Assembly: GCA_025558075.1 (NCBI GenBank)
Contig: JAHLKF010000026.1
Span: 124,001-188,000 of the forward strand
Direction: 5' to 3'
DNA length: 64,000 bases
DNA from: Gaertneriomyces semiglobifer
Lineage: Eukaryota > Chytridiomycota > Chytridiomycetes > Spizellomycetales > Spizellomycetaceae
Shown here: piece by piece, positions 1-11,393 of the stretch
Position numbering within the stretch: position 1 is the stretch's first letter
Layout: every line of letters begins with the position of its first letter
Made by a program: the position numbers and the translations under genes
Notes under the pieces: generated by a model
Seen by the model: the letters and a program-made list of their open reading frames with translations, nothing else
What the model was told of the DNA's origin: nothing
Database searches by the model: none

Positions 1-1944
1 TCATCTTCAACAAACTATGAACGGCAGGCAATCAACCATTTCATCTCTCTACGCACGATGTTAATGGTCAAACCTGAACGGAGAGAAGTTATGACGCCGC
101 TTCATTGGCCGGTCAGCCTTTTTCGGTGCTGGTTGGCAATAAAGGTCCTCGCACATCATGTTCGTCCAAGCATTTTTAAAAGTGCGGGCGTAATATATGT
201 TCTGAGAAATTTCACTAAACCATCCACGATGTTTGGGAAGCAACGTTAGCGCTTGCACTCCTCCGCTTCATCGAGTTAATAACAACTTCATGGACCTTTC
301 CGGGGTCCAGTCAGAGTCGCCCGGGTCGGATGCTAGACCCGCAGTGTCCCAATGGCAAATGCGCAAGCTCGTGCTCGTAGTTATTTAAATTGTCTGCCAA
401 AATGCAAGTTTTCCAAACAGTCACAAGGATAGCCTCATGAAATGGGAAACCTTCCAGCGACCTATCATCCTCATCACTTCGTAACGAATTCTCACCAGAG
501 TTTCGGATAATTTCTACCTTTTGTCAAGTCCTCTGACCTCCATGGGCATACCACACCTCGTCCTCATGTACTTCAGGTTATGAGATACACCTCTGTCCAC
601 CCGAATATTGTTGGTTCGCAAGCCAAAGCGAGCGTGATATCATAATCGTACGAATACTCGGGTTGGCAAACTAGTCGGAACCATCGTCTACAATAGCCGT
701 ATCACTGCGAGTGCAAGGCGCCAAGTGCACACTTGCATGGTACCCGCGAGTCTCTTGTTTGACATAGCCATCCGTAGGCCATGCACATGGCTCATCAACC
801 GTACCACCGCTACCGGACTACCATCATCATAACGGTTCTCTTGCTCGTCCGATGTAGACTGTACTCGCGGGAAGTCATTCGTTGGCGGGTGAGTTCATCT
901 CGTGCAGCTGGACGCTGTTTTCATTTGCTCTGCTGCATTCTCCGATGCATGATTCCTGTAATCGGAAAGTTAGGCAGTGAGAGGAAGCTGTCGTCCCAAA
1001 ATTCACAAAAACAGATCAGGCCAACCGGTTCTCCATGCAGTGAGGGTAAGAACTGGACAGGATGGAGGAAGACGGAAATAAAAGCTATTCACAATCTTTT
1101 ATGCGTTCGTTTACGTCTGGCTCGCTGAAAATCGCAGGCGACGCGTCGACGCCAGGTCCGACTCAACAAGCCCCTCAATTCAACCCCCGACGTTTTTTTG
1201 ACAGCAATGGTTCAGTATAGCCTTACCATCAGAGCATCAGACAACCCAGTTGTACTTTTCCGAAACGGTTCCTCAGACAAAGTCAATTGGGGACCTGCTA
1301 TCTCTGACTGGGATGACTCAGCATGCAAACGCTTTCTCCTTTATCGCGCCAGCGACGGATCATCTCGGATGGGTCTGGTATTGAGTAAATAGCGGTAAAC
1401 AGGATGTGGATCTATGTTTGCAGGTCCTGAGCACAAGCCCTCGATGATGACGTTGAGTAAGGAGCAAGAGTTTAGAAATCCCAGACGTCTATTGAGTATG
1501 AACGAAACGTGCTACTATGTTTAGCCGGCGGACTTCGAAAGTGTAAAAACACGGTGCTATCCCGCCAGATCTCACGAACCCCAGTTATGCCATTGTTCTG
1601 GCTGGGACGCCCTATTCAAATTCAATACTTGATGACTCGGCCCCATGAGCGCATGTTCTATTTTGATGTGCCAGGACGGCGGATATTTTCAGCAACAGGG
1701 CAGGTGTGGTCCCCGGTGCCCTTCGCAATCAGAGGGAGCGTCGATGAGGAGGCATGCTGGGCTATATAAGGGCGGAGGATTCGGCAATCCCTTTGGCTTT
1801 GGAAGTATACCGACTTAGTGGAACGTGAAGGCACGTAATAGTATCTGTGATATTTTTTGGGTAACCGTAGCAGATACACTGGAGTAGTGGATCGGTTGGA
1901 AAGCTGATATCTCGTCTGAAGAGTTATATCCACCAAAATCTATA
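1..1944. other. Gene-free stretch upstream of homeobox gene
   Basis: No open reading frame here has recognisable domain content or convincing splice partners; short frames (for example 781-1128) lack family signatures. A TATA-like TATATAAGG lies at about 1763-1771, roughly 175 nt before the ATG at 1945, and is the likely core promoter of the homeobox gene. The rest looks like unconstrained intergenic DNA. Confidence 0.5.
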
Positions 1945-3480
1945 ATGTCAACGATGACCGACAACATGGTGGAGTCGCCATCGCCGCTGCCGTCGCCGCG
2001 CAAGACGATGTCATCAAACACGAATACTCCTGAACCTTTGAATATCCCGCATCAGCGTGCAACAAGGACTGCCGCAATCGCTGCCGAGGATAGCGAGGAT
2101 GCCGATGCCCACAAGAGAGAAAGGCAGTCTCGGCGACAGAGTCGCGTTCGCACACCCGAGAGTGACGATGAGACTATGGATATTGATGATGGACGAGCGG
2201 CAGGATTACAAGGTCCGGATCAGGCGGTGGGAGTCAAAGAGGAGGTTAGTGACGAGGACAAGAAGAAAAGAAAAAGATTAAGCACGGAACAGATGCGAGC
2301 CTTAATGGAAGTATTTCAAAAAACGGACAATCCTAGTTCAGAAGTCAAGGAACAGTTGGCAGATCACCTTGGTATGACCCCAAGAGATGTGCACGTATGG
2401 TTTCATGAACGGCGGACCCATTTGCGTTCGGCGCTCAATCAGCAGCAGAAGGCCGCGGCAAACCAACGCCCTGCACCACCACCACCCCGTAGACCGTCTC
2501 TTCAAGATTTTACGACCCGACGCGGTTCGTTGATTGTCATGCACCCACCAGGTGGAGAACCATACGCCACCTGGTCTCCTGCTGTGCCAGTTGGTCCTGA
2601 TGGAAGGCCTGTTCCGCCTGGCACAGTGCTCCCTCTTGAAAGAGCTCAGTTTATGCCCCCTGCAATACCACCACCTCCGGCACCAATGCGCGTTCAATCT
2701 GCGTTTGCACCTGGGCCAGGCATGATGCAGGTCCGTCCGGGTACGCCTCATCCAAACAAAGCAGGTCCCGGATATTTCTATCCTCCACAGCATCAGGCAG
2801 CGCCTCCAATGAAGAGGGAAAGCCAACCAAGAATGTCGCATCACCCTCAGGAGCGCCAGGCGGCCTCGCAGTACCGACAGGATGCAGCGCATGCGGCTGC
2901 CGCCCATGCCCATCGGCAGCCACAGGCTCAGGCGCACCCTCACCCATATGCCCACGGTCCCTCGTACGGTTATCCCCCGGCACCCTACCCGTACCCGGTT
3001 TCGTATGTCCCATACTATGCCCCTGTGCCAAGTATCCCACTTCCAGCTTCAGAGGTGAAGAAGATCAACATGACCGCCGTTTCACGAAGGGCATCCATGT
3101 CTTTACCAACTCAAGCGGCGATGCCTGTCAAAATGGGACCCGCCCCAAAATCGCGTCCCAGTCAAACAACTCCTGTGGCCAGAACTCCTTCCACTGATTC
3201 TGTAGCCAAACCTCGCGAACAACCTCACATCGACGATACAAAAGATGGGCAAAAGAAGAAGGACGATACCAGCACCGTGGATGATGATGCGCATGAAGCG
3301 GCACAGCTGTTGCTCAATGTGCGTCGAGCCTCCATGAATGCGGATGAGATGAAAAAGTATCAAGTTCGTGAAAGAGAACAGGAGGGTGGAACTTGTCCAG
3401 CTCAAGATCAGGATCAACATTCAGAGGATGTATCAAACACCAAAGCTAGGCGCAACAGTCAGTGGAGACCATGGCAATAA
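1945..3480 (+). CDS. Homeodomain protein with atypical recognition helix
   Basis: This single-exon gene of 511 aa encodes a probable nuclear DNA-binding regulator. The homeodomain is at about residues 106-167, preceded by a basic KKKRKR stretch, and its third helix reads VHVWFHERR. The hallmark is WFxNRR; W48, F49, R52 and R53 are present, but position 50 is His and the almost invariant Asn51 is Glu. The N-terminus is Ser/Pro rich and acidic (residues 1-105). The middle is Pro/His/Tyr rich (residues 170-375, many PPAP, HPHPYAH and YPYP runs), like a disordered activation region. The C-terminus is charged. The start at 1945 is the first ATG after a TATA box at about 1763. Targets are unknown. 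The missing Asn51 means specific DNA contact may differ from ordinary homeodomains or be lost. Confidence 0.85.
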   Translation: MSTMTDNMVESPSPLPSPRKTMSSNTNTPEPLNIPHQRATRTAAIAAEDSEDADAHKRERQSRRQSRVRTPESDDETMDIDDGRAAGLQGPDQAVGVKEEVSDEDKKKRKRLSTEQMRALMEVFQKTDNPSSEVKEQLADHLGMTPRDVHVWFHERRTHLRSALNQQQKAAANQRPAPPPPRRPSLQDFTTRRGSLIVMHPPGGEPYATWSPAVPVGPDGRPVPPGTVLPLERAQFMPPAIPPPPAPMRVQSAFAPGPGMMQVRPGTPHPNKAGPGYFYPPQHQAAPPMKRESQPRMSHHPQERQAASQYRQDAAHAAAAHAHRQPQAQAHPHPYAHGPSYGYPPAPYPYPVSYVPYYAPVPSIPLPASEVKKINMTAVSRRASMSLPTQAAMPVKMGPAPKSRPSQTTPVARTPSTDSVAKPREQPHIDDTKDGQKKKDDTSTVDDDAHEAAQLLLNVRRASMNADEMKKYQVREREQEGGTCPAQDQDQHSEDVSNTKARRNSQWRPWQ

Positions 3481-4153
3481 AGTGAACAAATTAAAAAAGA
3501 GACAGTGAACCATATTGTATAGGATGTTTGTTGAGTTTGTGAAAACGTTAAAAGACTGTAACTGTTAACCTCCATCTGGCATCTGATGCGCGTGTGTTCG
3601 GTTGTCAGCGCCCTTGTTGATGCCGTACCTACATGTTTGAACACCAGTAGCTCTCCTCTAATATCCCGATTCGCAGGTTCCCCAACTTGCTCAACTACGG
3701 CCTTTGTTAGATAATACCATACTGCATCCAGTCATATATATGCCCAAAAGGAACTTTACAGCGTGGCGCAGCTTGAATCTGGAAATCAATCCGAGGTCCT
3801 CTTCCACGCGTCTTTGGACGGTGCTTTACAGCCCAACCAGTCGCTAGTTGCCAGCGTGGTAACTGACACATCGATACGCTACAACGAGGTTCCTGCAACC
3901 GGGTTATGGTGATTACTATTTTGGCTCCTACGTCTGCTGGAAGTGATTGTACGCCCACAACTTGGATGCTCACAAGCTGAATCCGAGCTCCCGCCTACCA
4001 AAGTGCGCCCAAAAGCTTCCCAAGCCGAGATCATACAATTGTCGCACGACAGCATCGATATACCGACATAGCCTCGCTTCACCAACAATACATATCTGCC
4101 ACATAGAGAACAGTCCTGAGAATTTTTGCCAGCAGAATCCAACGTTGTGAAGG
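3481..4153 (+). other. Intergenic region, homeobox to SAPS gene
   Basis: It holds the 3' UTR of the homeobox gene and the promoter of the SAPS gene. Small frames on both strands here overlap each other and show no domains. No RNA gene or repeat was seen. Confidence 0.5.
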
Positions 4154-7100
4154 ATGTTTTGGCGCTTCGGCTTTCATAGCGCCTCTGCCATCGATGCCCT
4201 GCTGGACAAGGAAGGACTGACGCTATCTGAACTTTTGGAAGAAGATGAGCTGCTACAGGAGTGCAAGAGCCATAACTCCAAACTCATAGAATAGTAAGTG
4301 CTCAAGTTTTTCCGATGGTGGTGTGGGTCGGCTAATGAAAGATATTCCACCTCAGTCTGGCAAAACCTGAAATTTTGAAAGAGCTACTAGGGTACATTAC
4401 AGCAGAGGACTTGGATGAGAACAGGGCGTTCAAGTAAGTACATAACTTTATGGTCACATTGCTTGGTATGAATGCGGGTACTGACAGTGTTTGTTTGGCG
4501 GCAGGTACCCATATCTGGCATGTGAAATATTTTCATGTGAAATATTTAGCATCTGCGAGGTTATCGTAGCAAATAATGAGCTTCTTGAGGATTTTTGGAA
4601 AGTTTTGGATAGAGATGCCCCGCTCAACCCGCTTACCGCGAGTTATTTCAGTAAAGTCAACGGAGTGCTGCTTCAAAAGAAATTGCCGGAGGTGAGATGT
4701 GAAGTTTATTCTTTCGTACTTTGCGATTGCGTCGCTGACTGTTCATTTGAAAGATGTTGACTTTTATCCGGGCTAAAGAAAACGTTGTAAAAAAGCTTTT
4801 GACGCATATCGGCAGCTCTGCCATTGCAGACTTGTTGCTTAAGCTGATCAGCTTGGAAGAATTGCCGGAAGGTCAAGGAATTGTAGAGGTACCATCGATG
4901 CACCTGCATTAGCCGAAATTGACTTTACTCATTAACGTTTCTTTTCTCAGTGGCTAAGCTCAGAAAATCTTGTTGAGACGCTAGTTTCTAGGTTAAATCC
5001 TGCTTTAGATGGCGATGTAAGAAGGCTTATTGGTATTGCTTGGAATGCGCTTAGACTAAGTGTTGCTTTCGCAGGTGCATAATACGGCTGCGCAGACGCT
5101 ATTGGACGTGATTGCCGTAAGCTATCAGGCAATGGGACCCCAGGAACCTGTTCTACCAGGTGGCATGGGTGCTATCATGAATGATCAGCCTCCGAGTTTT
5201 CCGCAAACTGTTGGGGGTAACGCTTTAGTTGATGAGTTGAAGAGGTGAGCTGCCGTTGGACTTGTCGACGTAGAACTTGAACTAATTGCCTTCCTTCCGT
5301 AGCGGTCCCATAATGGTCAAACTCGTTAACTACATGCTTGATCGTTCTGCACCACATTCCGGAAGCACCCTCACCAACGGCATTAATATCATTATCGAGC
5401 TCATCCGAAGATATTGCAGCGAAATCGAACAAGCAGAATATCAGCAACACCAGTACCAAATGAACCGCCAAGGATCACCCCTTCCCTCGGACGAAAAACT
5501 TCAAGCTCTTGCGACAGATTTGAACGATCTACTTCATGTTATCGGGAGCAAGTTGATTGAGTTTGCGGATCTCCTTCACCACCCTAGAAACATTCAGCAC
5601 GTTGAAACAACGATTGGCAAGCAGATTCCGCTCGGTCCCGAAAGATTAAAAACCTGCGAACTTTTTGCGGAGATACTGCATTTGCAGTATTTGTACACGT
5701 CCAGTCCATTGTTTGAGAAGCTTGTAGATATTAAAAAACCCGTCAGTCTTGCGGCTGTGCAGGTGACTCGCGCCGATGCGGAGGAGACTAAAGATGAAGA
5801 AAAGAAGGAAGAAAAAGAAAAAAAGGAGAGCGGAAATCAGACAGCACGACCACAGGAGACCAGTGTGGCCGACGAGCTCATTGCTGTGACGGACAAATTC
5901 ATCGACGCACGAATTTTGCCTGTCTGTTTGGTAAGCGTTGGCAGTTTGGGCGTACCCATTCAACTTTGCCCGTTTTAACACGCGTCATGACGGCAGGATC
6001 TCTTCTTTGAATTCCCGTGGAATAATTTCTTGCATTCCGTCGTATACGACATGATCGCCAAAGTCTTCAACACTTATTCGTACACCAGTAGCGCCAACTT
6101 TTCATTCAATCCACCTAAATCCGATGATGAAGGCGTGTCGAATGATGGCAGCAGCAAGGAAGAAGGGGCGGAGAAGGAAGTTGCTGTTCGGAGTATCGCG
6201 GAGCAACGGATGGAATCTGTGAAACAAATTGTCAGAAAGCTGGTGGTCTCCATATTTGTGGATGGAGAGTTGACAAAGCGTATCACGACTGCACAGAGGC
6301 AAAATGATCATAAGACGTGAGTTGGCGGGACGACCCATTGCTTGAGCCTAGGCTGATTTTGGTTTTCTGCTTCACAGGGAGCAACCAAGAGGCGTGCGAC
6401 TGGGGTATATGGGCCACTTGACGTATATTTCCGATGAAGTGTGCAAGTTGCTTGACAAATGCGCTACAGACCTTGGCGACGACATTGGGGGTGAGCCATT
6501 CTTGCTGCAGGGGCTTATGAATGATGATTCCGTATTGATGTGTTCGATGACAGACACGATAGCCTCAGAAACATGGCAAGAGTACGTCAACGGAGCGCTG
6601 CGAGACACCAAAGACCGGGACCGGCAGCCTTTGGGGGGCACACGGCCCGTAGCGTCCAACCAGCAAGTACATCTTCCCCATGTCACGGGGGTTGGCGGCG
6701 GCTTCAGCCTTGACGACGCAGATACTGGAGGCAGTTTCAAGCCTGTCGAATCGACGAAACGCGAGTCAGACGATGATGATGACGAGTTGGACAACCTTGC
6801 AGCTTCCGAAGTTTTCCGTGGGGAAGTTGAACAGAGCGATCAGGTGAGATACCCATCGCATGATTCAAGGTTTGGTGGGAGTGGTGATGATGGCTGGAGT
6901 GAGGAAGGCGGGTATGATTAGAACACCGCGCTGCAGAACGTGATCTTTTGTATGGTGTACCATAGAAGTGGGACGCATACTCACGTGGAACAGAGATCGG
7001 GTTGTGACAAATGACTTGATGCTGCGAGGAGGCTCTGTTCTTGGCTGCTTCTTCCTTCTTTTATGAACACCCGGGTCCGCATGGCGCTTACACTTTTTTT

Positions 7101-7725
7101 TTCTCTGTGCTTTTTTCTTTTTTTCTCTCCTTCCTTTCAATTTCTGTTTTGCCTCTGTGCCCTAGTTTGCGCGATACCTTTGCCAGCAGATCGTTGCTGA
7201 GCTTCCGGACCGATTTGCAGGGGCGAGTTCGGATGAAGACGATGAGGGCGAGAACTGGATTGGGTAAGGAATCTGGCGAACGCAATACTATTTGTGCCAG
7301 CTCATTGGTTTACTTATTGGCATCATGGATATGTTTTGATAGAGAGTTCGAATCATCTAAAGACTTTGATCCGAGAGAAGCGTTTGACCCTGACAACCCG
7401 TTCCCTGACAAGGTCTCCAGCTTTGATGAGTTCAGTGGTGATGTGAGTAGCCATCTGTGCTTTTTCTATCTGTCGCATTTGCGACCTTTTTACCACACGT
7501 TGCTCATCTTTATGCCCTTTCAAGTATGGCTCGACGATATTCGACCGGTCGCGGTCGACGAGCGAGAGCGCGAGCGAGGCGAATGCGTCCGCGGAAGGAG
7601 CTCCCGACCTGACGCAGCTAAATGATAGCGAGCCAGCCGGAGTCTTTGATACCACAGAGTTAAGGAAGGCGCTGGAAAGTACTACTGAAGGCGACGACTG
7701 GAGAGAAGGCCGAGGAGAACCGTAA
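4154..7725 (+). CDS. SAPS-domain protein, Sit4/PP6 phosphatase regulatory subunit
   Basis: Homologue of yeast Sap155/185/190 and animal PP6R, which bind the Sit4/PP6 catalytic subunit and direct its specificity. Twelve exons can be joined in frame: 4154-4293, 4356-4433, 4505-4691, 4754-4888, 4951-5016, 5075-5244, 5303-5930, 5997-6316, 6378-6843, 7166-7263, 7343-7442, 7525-7725. The N-terminus begins MFWRFGFHSASAIDALLDKE, typical of the family, and the SAPS helical repeats run through exon 9 (for example LGYMGHLTYISDEV). The region after the core is acidic (DDDDDELDN), followed by FARYLCQQIVAELPDRF and a Ser/Asp/Glu-rich tail with SSDEDDEGENW, as in other SAPS proteins. All junctions are GT-AG. 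The intron at 6844-7165 is unusually long for this window and T-rich. The small internal duplication CEIFSCEIFS in exon 3 (near 4525) is odd. Confidence 0.92.
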
Positions 7726-8416
7726 ACTTATTTTTGCAAGTGTTTGCATGCAACCTCACACAGTGTGTTATTGATACTTTGAAGGAAGTGATTGTTGTAA
7801 TATCGATATAGAGATGTGTTGTTATTAGTTCTGACGCGCGTTTTGACTCGTGCGGTTATCTGACGTCAGATGTGAACACAAATTGAGTTGGGGGATTATT
7901 CGGGGAGAAAGCGCTGCCATTCTGCAATTTGACAGCAAAAACCGGGGAGAGGATCGAGAACAACAGCCGATCCGGGGACAAACGGGGCCATTGGGGTGGG
8001 GCGAAACTAAAGTTTGCCCAAACGTTAATCGAGAATTGAACCGTTTGGTGCGGCTCTGGTGGCCAGCGCCAGTTCAAATTCAGTCGGGAAACGGCCAGAC
8101 TCGCAAAAGGCTCGGGAGTGTATCCAGTTGCCGAAATCGCCGCATCACTATCAATTCATGTATCAGTTCATGCATGTCTTGGAAATGAAAAGCCCAAAGT
8201 GTCTCTATGTGGTGATCATCATTACGTGCGCGTAATACACGGACGGCCGTTTGACGTGTGGGCGCTGAATTTTGTCCCTCATCCTTTCTGCCCGGTTCAG
8301 ATCATTATTACCAGCATGGCTAACCCCATTTACTTATTAAAAATTACGCAAGTGTCCACAAGGGCTTGTTCAACTTTAAAAAAAATTGTGGGATTATGAT
8401 TATTAGCGTAATTGGA

Positions 8417-8440
8417 AGGGTGTGTGTGTGTGTGTGTGGA
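8417..8440. repeat. (GT)n microsatellite
   Basis: About ten uninterrupted GT dinucleotides follow gggtgtgtg. Simple sequence, no function implied. Confidence 0.9.
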
Positions 8441-9128
8441 AGAGGGCCGAACCACACGGCGGTGTAATTTTCACCTCATGTCCGAGGCCAGTTTCGATCA
8501 ACGAGTAACGAGTTGACATCAACAAGAGGAAAGGACCGAGATGACAATTACCAAGAAAGCGAAATGCGCGGGAACTTGTCCAATCAAAATCACACACCCC
8601 CTTCTTTTTGATCTATGTTAGCATTAATTGGGGCGGATGCGATTTCCAAATGCAGGTGATGACATGGGAAGCATGCTACCCCCTTGCAATTGCTGGCCTT
8701 GCGCTTGCCTGTGCTGGGTGCCGCCGTCTGCCCTTCGATCCATTCCATTCCTTTCTTCCATTTCCATCCATCCCACCACTCATCCTCCTCCCACGCCCCA
8801 TGCAGCCCAGCCATCCAACCAACCAATCCATGCTTTCTTGAATTCATTGCATAAGGACGTAACGCCGTTATGATCACATACACAACCTTACATGACGCTT
8901 ATCCTGTCATCATCATTAAGAATGTCTGTGTGTGTGAGCAATGCAATTCAATGCCAATGGCCGTGTGATCAAGGCTCTGTGGCAATTAAAATCGACCGTT
9001 CCCCGTCACGGCGGTGTACTTTGTTGTTGTTGGAACCACAAAACACACCCTTTTTGTAGCCCTGTGCTCAGCGAACACACACACACAACCACAAACACCT
9101 CTCATTTCTTTGCCTTCCCACCCGCAAA

Positions 9129-9137
9129 TATAAAAGG
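9129..9137 (+). promoter_or_regulatory. TATA box of KNH-like gene
   Basis: TATAAAAGG about 210 nt upstream of the ATG at 9342. A second TATAAAAGA lies at about 9250, closer to the gene. Which one is used cannot be told from sequence. Confidence 0.5.
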
Positions 9138-9341
9138 CGGACGTCCTGGTCGGCACCCCTCCTCATTCCTTTCCTCCTTTCTTCAGCACCTCTCTCATAT
9201 TCAATACCTCTCATTCCCACACACACACACACCATATACAACTCACACTTATAAAAGACCTAAAACAGATTCACTTTGATCAAAGCCTCTTGCATATCTC
9301 ATCATCTACACAACAACAACAACACACTGACAAATCACACA

Positions 9342-10052
9342 ATGTTCACGAAATACGTCGCTGCTTTGTTGGCCTTGACTGCCTCTGCTCAGGCTGTTGG
9401 TGAGTATCAGATGATGATTTCACACGCAAGATGTGCGGACAGGAGGAACGGCTATTGATAGTCATTTGCGTTATCAGGTATTACCATCACTGCCCCGATA
9501 GCAGGCGCCCAGCTCGAAGCGAACAAGCCAACCACGGTCACATGGCTGTTCGAGCCCAACAGGCCATTGTTCAAAACCGCCACTCCTGACACTCAGATCT
9601 CCTTCATCCTCAATGATATGCGCAACGGTGACAACGCCGGAATCTCTGTTGGCGAAGCCCTCTGCACAGCCAAACTCTCGGAAGGAAAATGCACAGGCGC
9701 CGTTGGCGATGTATACGACGGCCCAGCATACTCACTCCGCGCTATCATTCCGGGCGAGGACGACATTTACACCCCAAAATTCGCTATTAAGGGCAAGCCA
9801 TTGACCGGAGGCGCTGCTCCTGCTCCTACTGCCGGTGCTCCCGCCCCTACTGCTGGTTCCCCTGCCCCCACTGCTGCTCCTCCTGCCGGCGGATCACCAT
9901 CTGCTCCCGCACCTGCCTCCCCCGCCGGCTCTTCTCCGTCGGCAACTCCCGCACCTGCACAAGGCAAAGGAAAGAACGGTGCTGCCTCCCTCGGTGCCAG
10001 CGCGCTTCTTGGCCTGGTCCCTGTTGCCGCTGCCGCTATTGCCTTCCTTTAA
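9342..10052 (+). CDS. Secreted GPI-anchored KNH/Kre9-like cell-surface protein
   Basis: The protein has 210 aa in two exons (9342-9399 and 9478-10052; GT-AG intron). It has a signal peptide (MFTKYVAALLALTASAQAV). A KNH-like immunoglobulin-type domain follows, starting ITITAPIAGAQLEANKPTTV and containing TWLF and YSLRAIIPGEDDIYTPKFAI. Next comes a Pro/Ala/Ser/Thr-rich linker (about residues 130-185, PAPTAG-type repeats, likely O-glycosylated), a Gly/Asn/Gly-Ala-type candidate omega site, and a hydrophobic C-terminal tail, the pattern of GPI anchoring. In fungi such proteins sit at the plasma membrane or wall; Kre9/Knh1 relatives act in beta-1,6-glucan assembly, but many small GPI members have no known activity. 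The two TATA boxes and compact leader suggest high expression. Confidence 0.88.
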
Positions 10053-10356
10053 ATGACACTGTACTTGCGATATAAGGACGGGAGTGATGTATTTAGTATG
10101 ATTCCGGCATTTATAGCGGGACACCTAATGCTTAAAATGGGTCAGTTGTGATCTCGGCGTATCCGATCATGTACTTATGTGGTAGATATCATAGTATATA
10201 GTTTTCTTGATAATAAAATTGTGGTTAACGAGGTAAAATGGTTGCTCAATCTAGTTTCTCTCATCTAAAGTGGCAGACTTCCATCACCATCGCGAAAAGC
10301 TTCCTCCCATCCCTTGCCGCACTATTAAAGTCTCATTCCAATGTCGGCGCGTCTTT
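10053..10356. other. Convergent 3' intergenic region
   Basis: The stretch lies between the stop codons of two convergent genes. It contains AATAAAA at about 10213, a plausible polyadenylation signal for the upstream + strand gene. Nothing else was seen. Confidence 0.5.
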
Positions 10357-11197
10357 TCAGTTGGCGCCTTGCTGAGGGACAACGTCGCTCAGCCACTTGG
10401 CAAGGTCTCTCAACTCTTGCATATCACTGGAGTGGCCCACGCCTTTGTACGTCTTGAACTCGACGTTTCTCCCAAGTTCCTTTATTTTTTCAAAGGACAT
10501 CTTTCCCCATTGATAGGCCACCACCTCATCAGCATCTCCGTGGCACATGAGCATAGGTGTTTCCTTATTGACATCATTCATCTTTGTCCGTAGCGTATCC
10601 GGGTTCAGCGGCAAGTACCCACTCAAACACGCAAACCCAGCCAGTTTCTGTTCAGACAGCATCGAGTAGGTAATGGACACAGCCGAACCCTGCGAGAATC
10701 CACCCAAAACAATGCGAGACGGCGGGATACCAGCTTGAATTTCCTGTTGGATCAAGTCGCCGATTTTCGAGACACTGTCGGTGACGCCGAGGGTGTCTTC
10801 TTTCCCGCCCGGGCTGAGTTGGTAGATGTCGTACCACCCTGGCATGGCCATGCCCATGTTGATTGTGATGGGACGGGAGGGGGCGTGGGGGAGGATCCAT
10901 TTTATGTGGGGGAGGAGGGGTTGGAGCATTTTTGCGACGGGTGCCCTGTACAGAAAGTGTGAGTTGGTTTGGTTTGGGTTTTGAGAGTGGTTATGTCGCT
11001 TGTTTCTCGCTTTTTGCTTACCAGCCATGTCCACTGTCACCGAGTCCGTGGAGGAAGAACACCTATGAAAGGAAGATTATTTTTTTGGTTCGTTAGCTGG
11101 CTTGTAGAGTAGCATGTTATGTTTAAGGTGTGCTTACGGTTGCGGTATGAGTGGAAGTCGCTGGGACAATGATGCTTTTCAGTGCTGCGGTGCTCAT
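10357..11197 (-). CDS. Acyl-protein thioesterase 1 (lysophospholipase-like)
   Basis: The protein has 229 aa in three exons (11138-11197, 11022-11062, 10357-10945 on the minus strand). It is an alpha/beta hydrolase that removes palmitoyl groups from cysteine of membrane-associated proteins such as small GTPases and G-alpha subunits, in the cytosol. Family hallmarks are the oxyanion-hole segment VFFLHGLGDSGHGW, the nucleophile motif GGFSQGSAVS, the acid residue in CHGDADEVV and the histidine in GVGHSSD. It also has WYDI after PGW, typical of APT1. Length matches the family (about 230 aa). The first coding exon, MSTAALKSIIVPATSTHTAT, was assigned by splice sites in frame with the hydrolase. It is divergent from the gene at 11394 with about 200 nt between them. 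Confidence 0.93.
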
Positions 11198-11393
11198 CGT
11201 GTTGTCGAGTGGGCAATGGGGTGGATTGCTGTATACAGCTGCTTTGTATACGTTGAGGGCAGAAATTCATTAGGAGGGATCCTCGGTTCGTTTTATTGAT
11301 AGGGAACGGCGGACTATGACAGCACGCGTTTGTGGTTTCGAAGTAGAGTTCAGTTTGGACTGTTCGAAAGATACAAAGGCGAATAACCGAGCA

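Larger units (their letters stand above)
7726..9341 (+). other. Long intergenic region with promoter of KNH-like gene
   Basis: No gene is supported. It contains a GT microsatellite (about 8419-8438) and CA runs (about 9077-9088 and 9219-9230). Two TATAAAAG elements (about 9129-9137 and 9250-9257) and pyrimidine-rich, CACACA-containing leader DNA sit just upstream of the ATG at 9342. This looks like a strong fungal promoter. Confidence 0.6.

Noticed and set aside
781..1128. 115-codon frame in the first 2 kb
   Set aside because: Arg/Ser/Leu-rich random-looking translation, no ATG context or partner exons.
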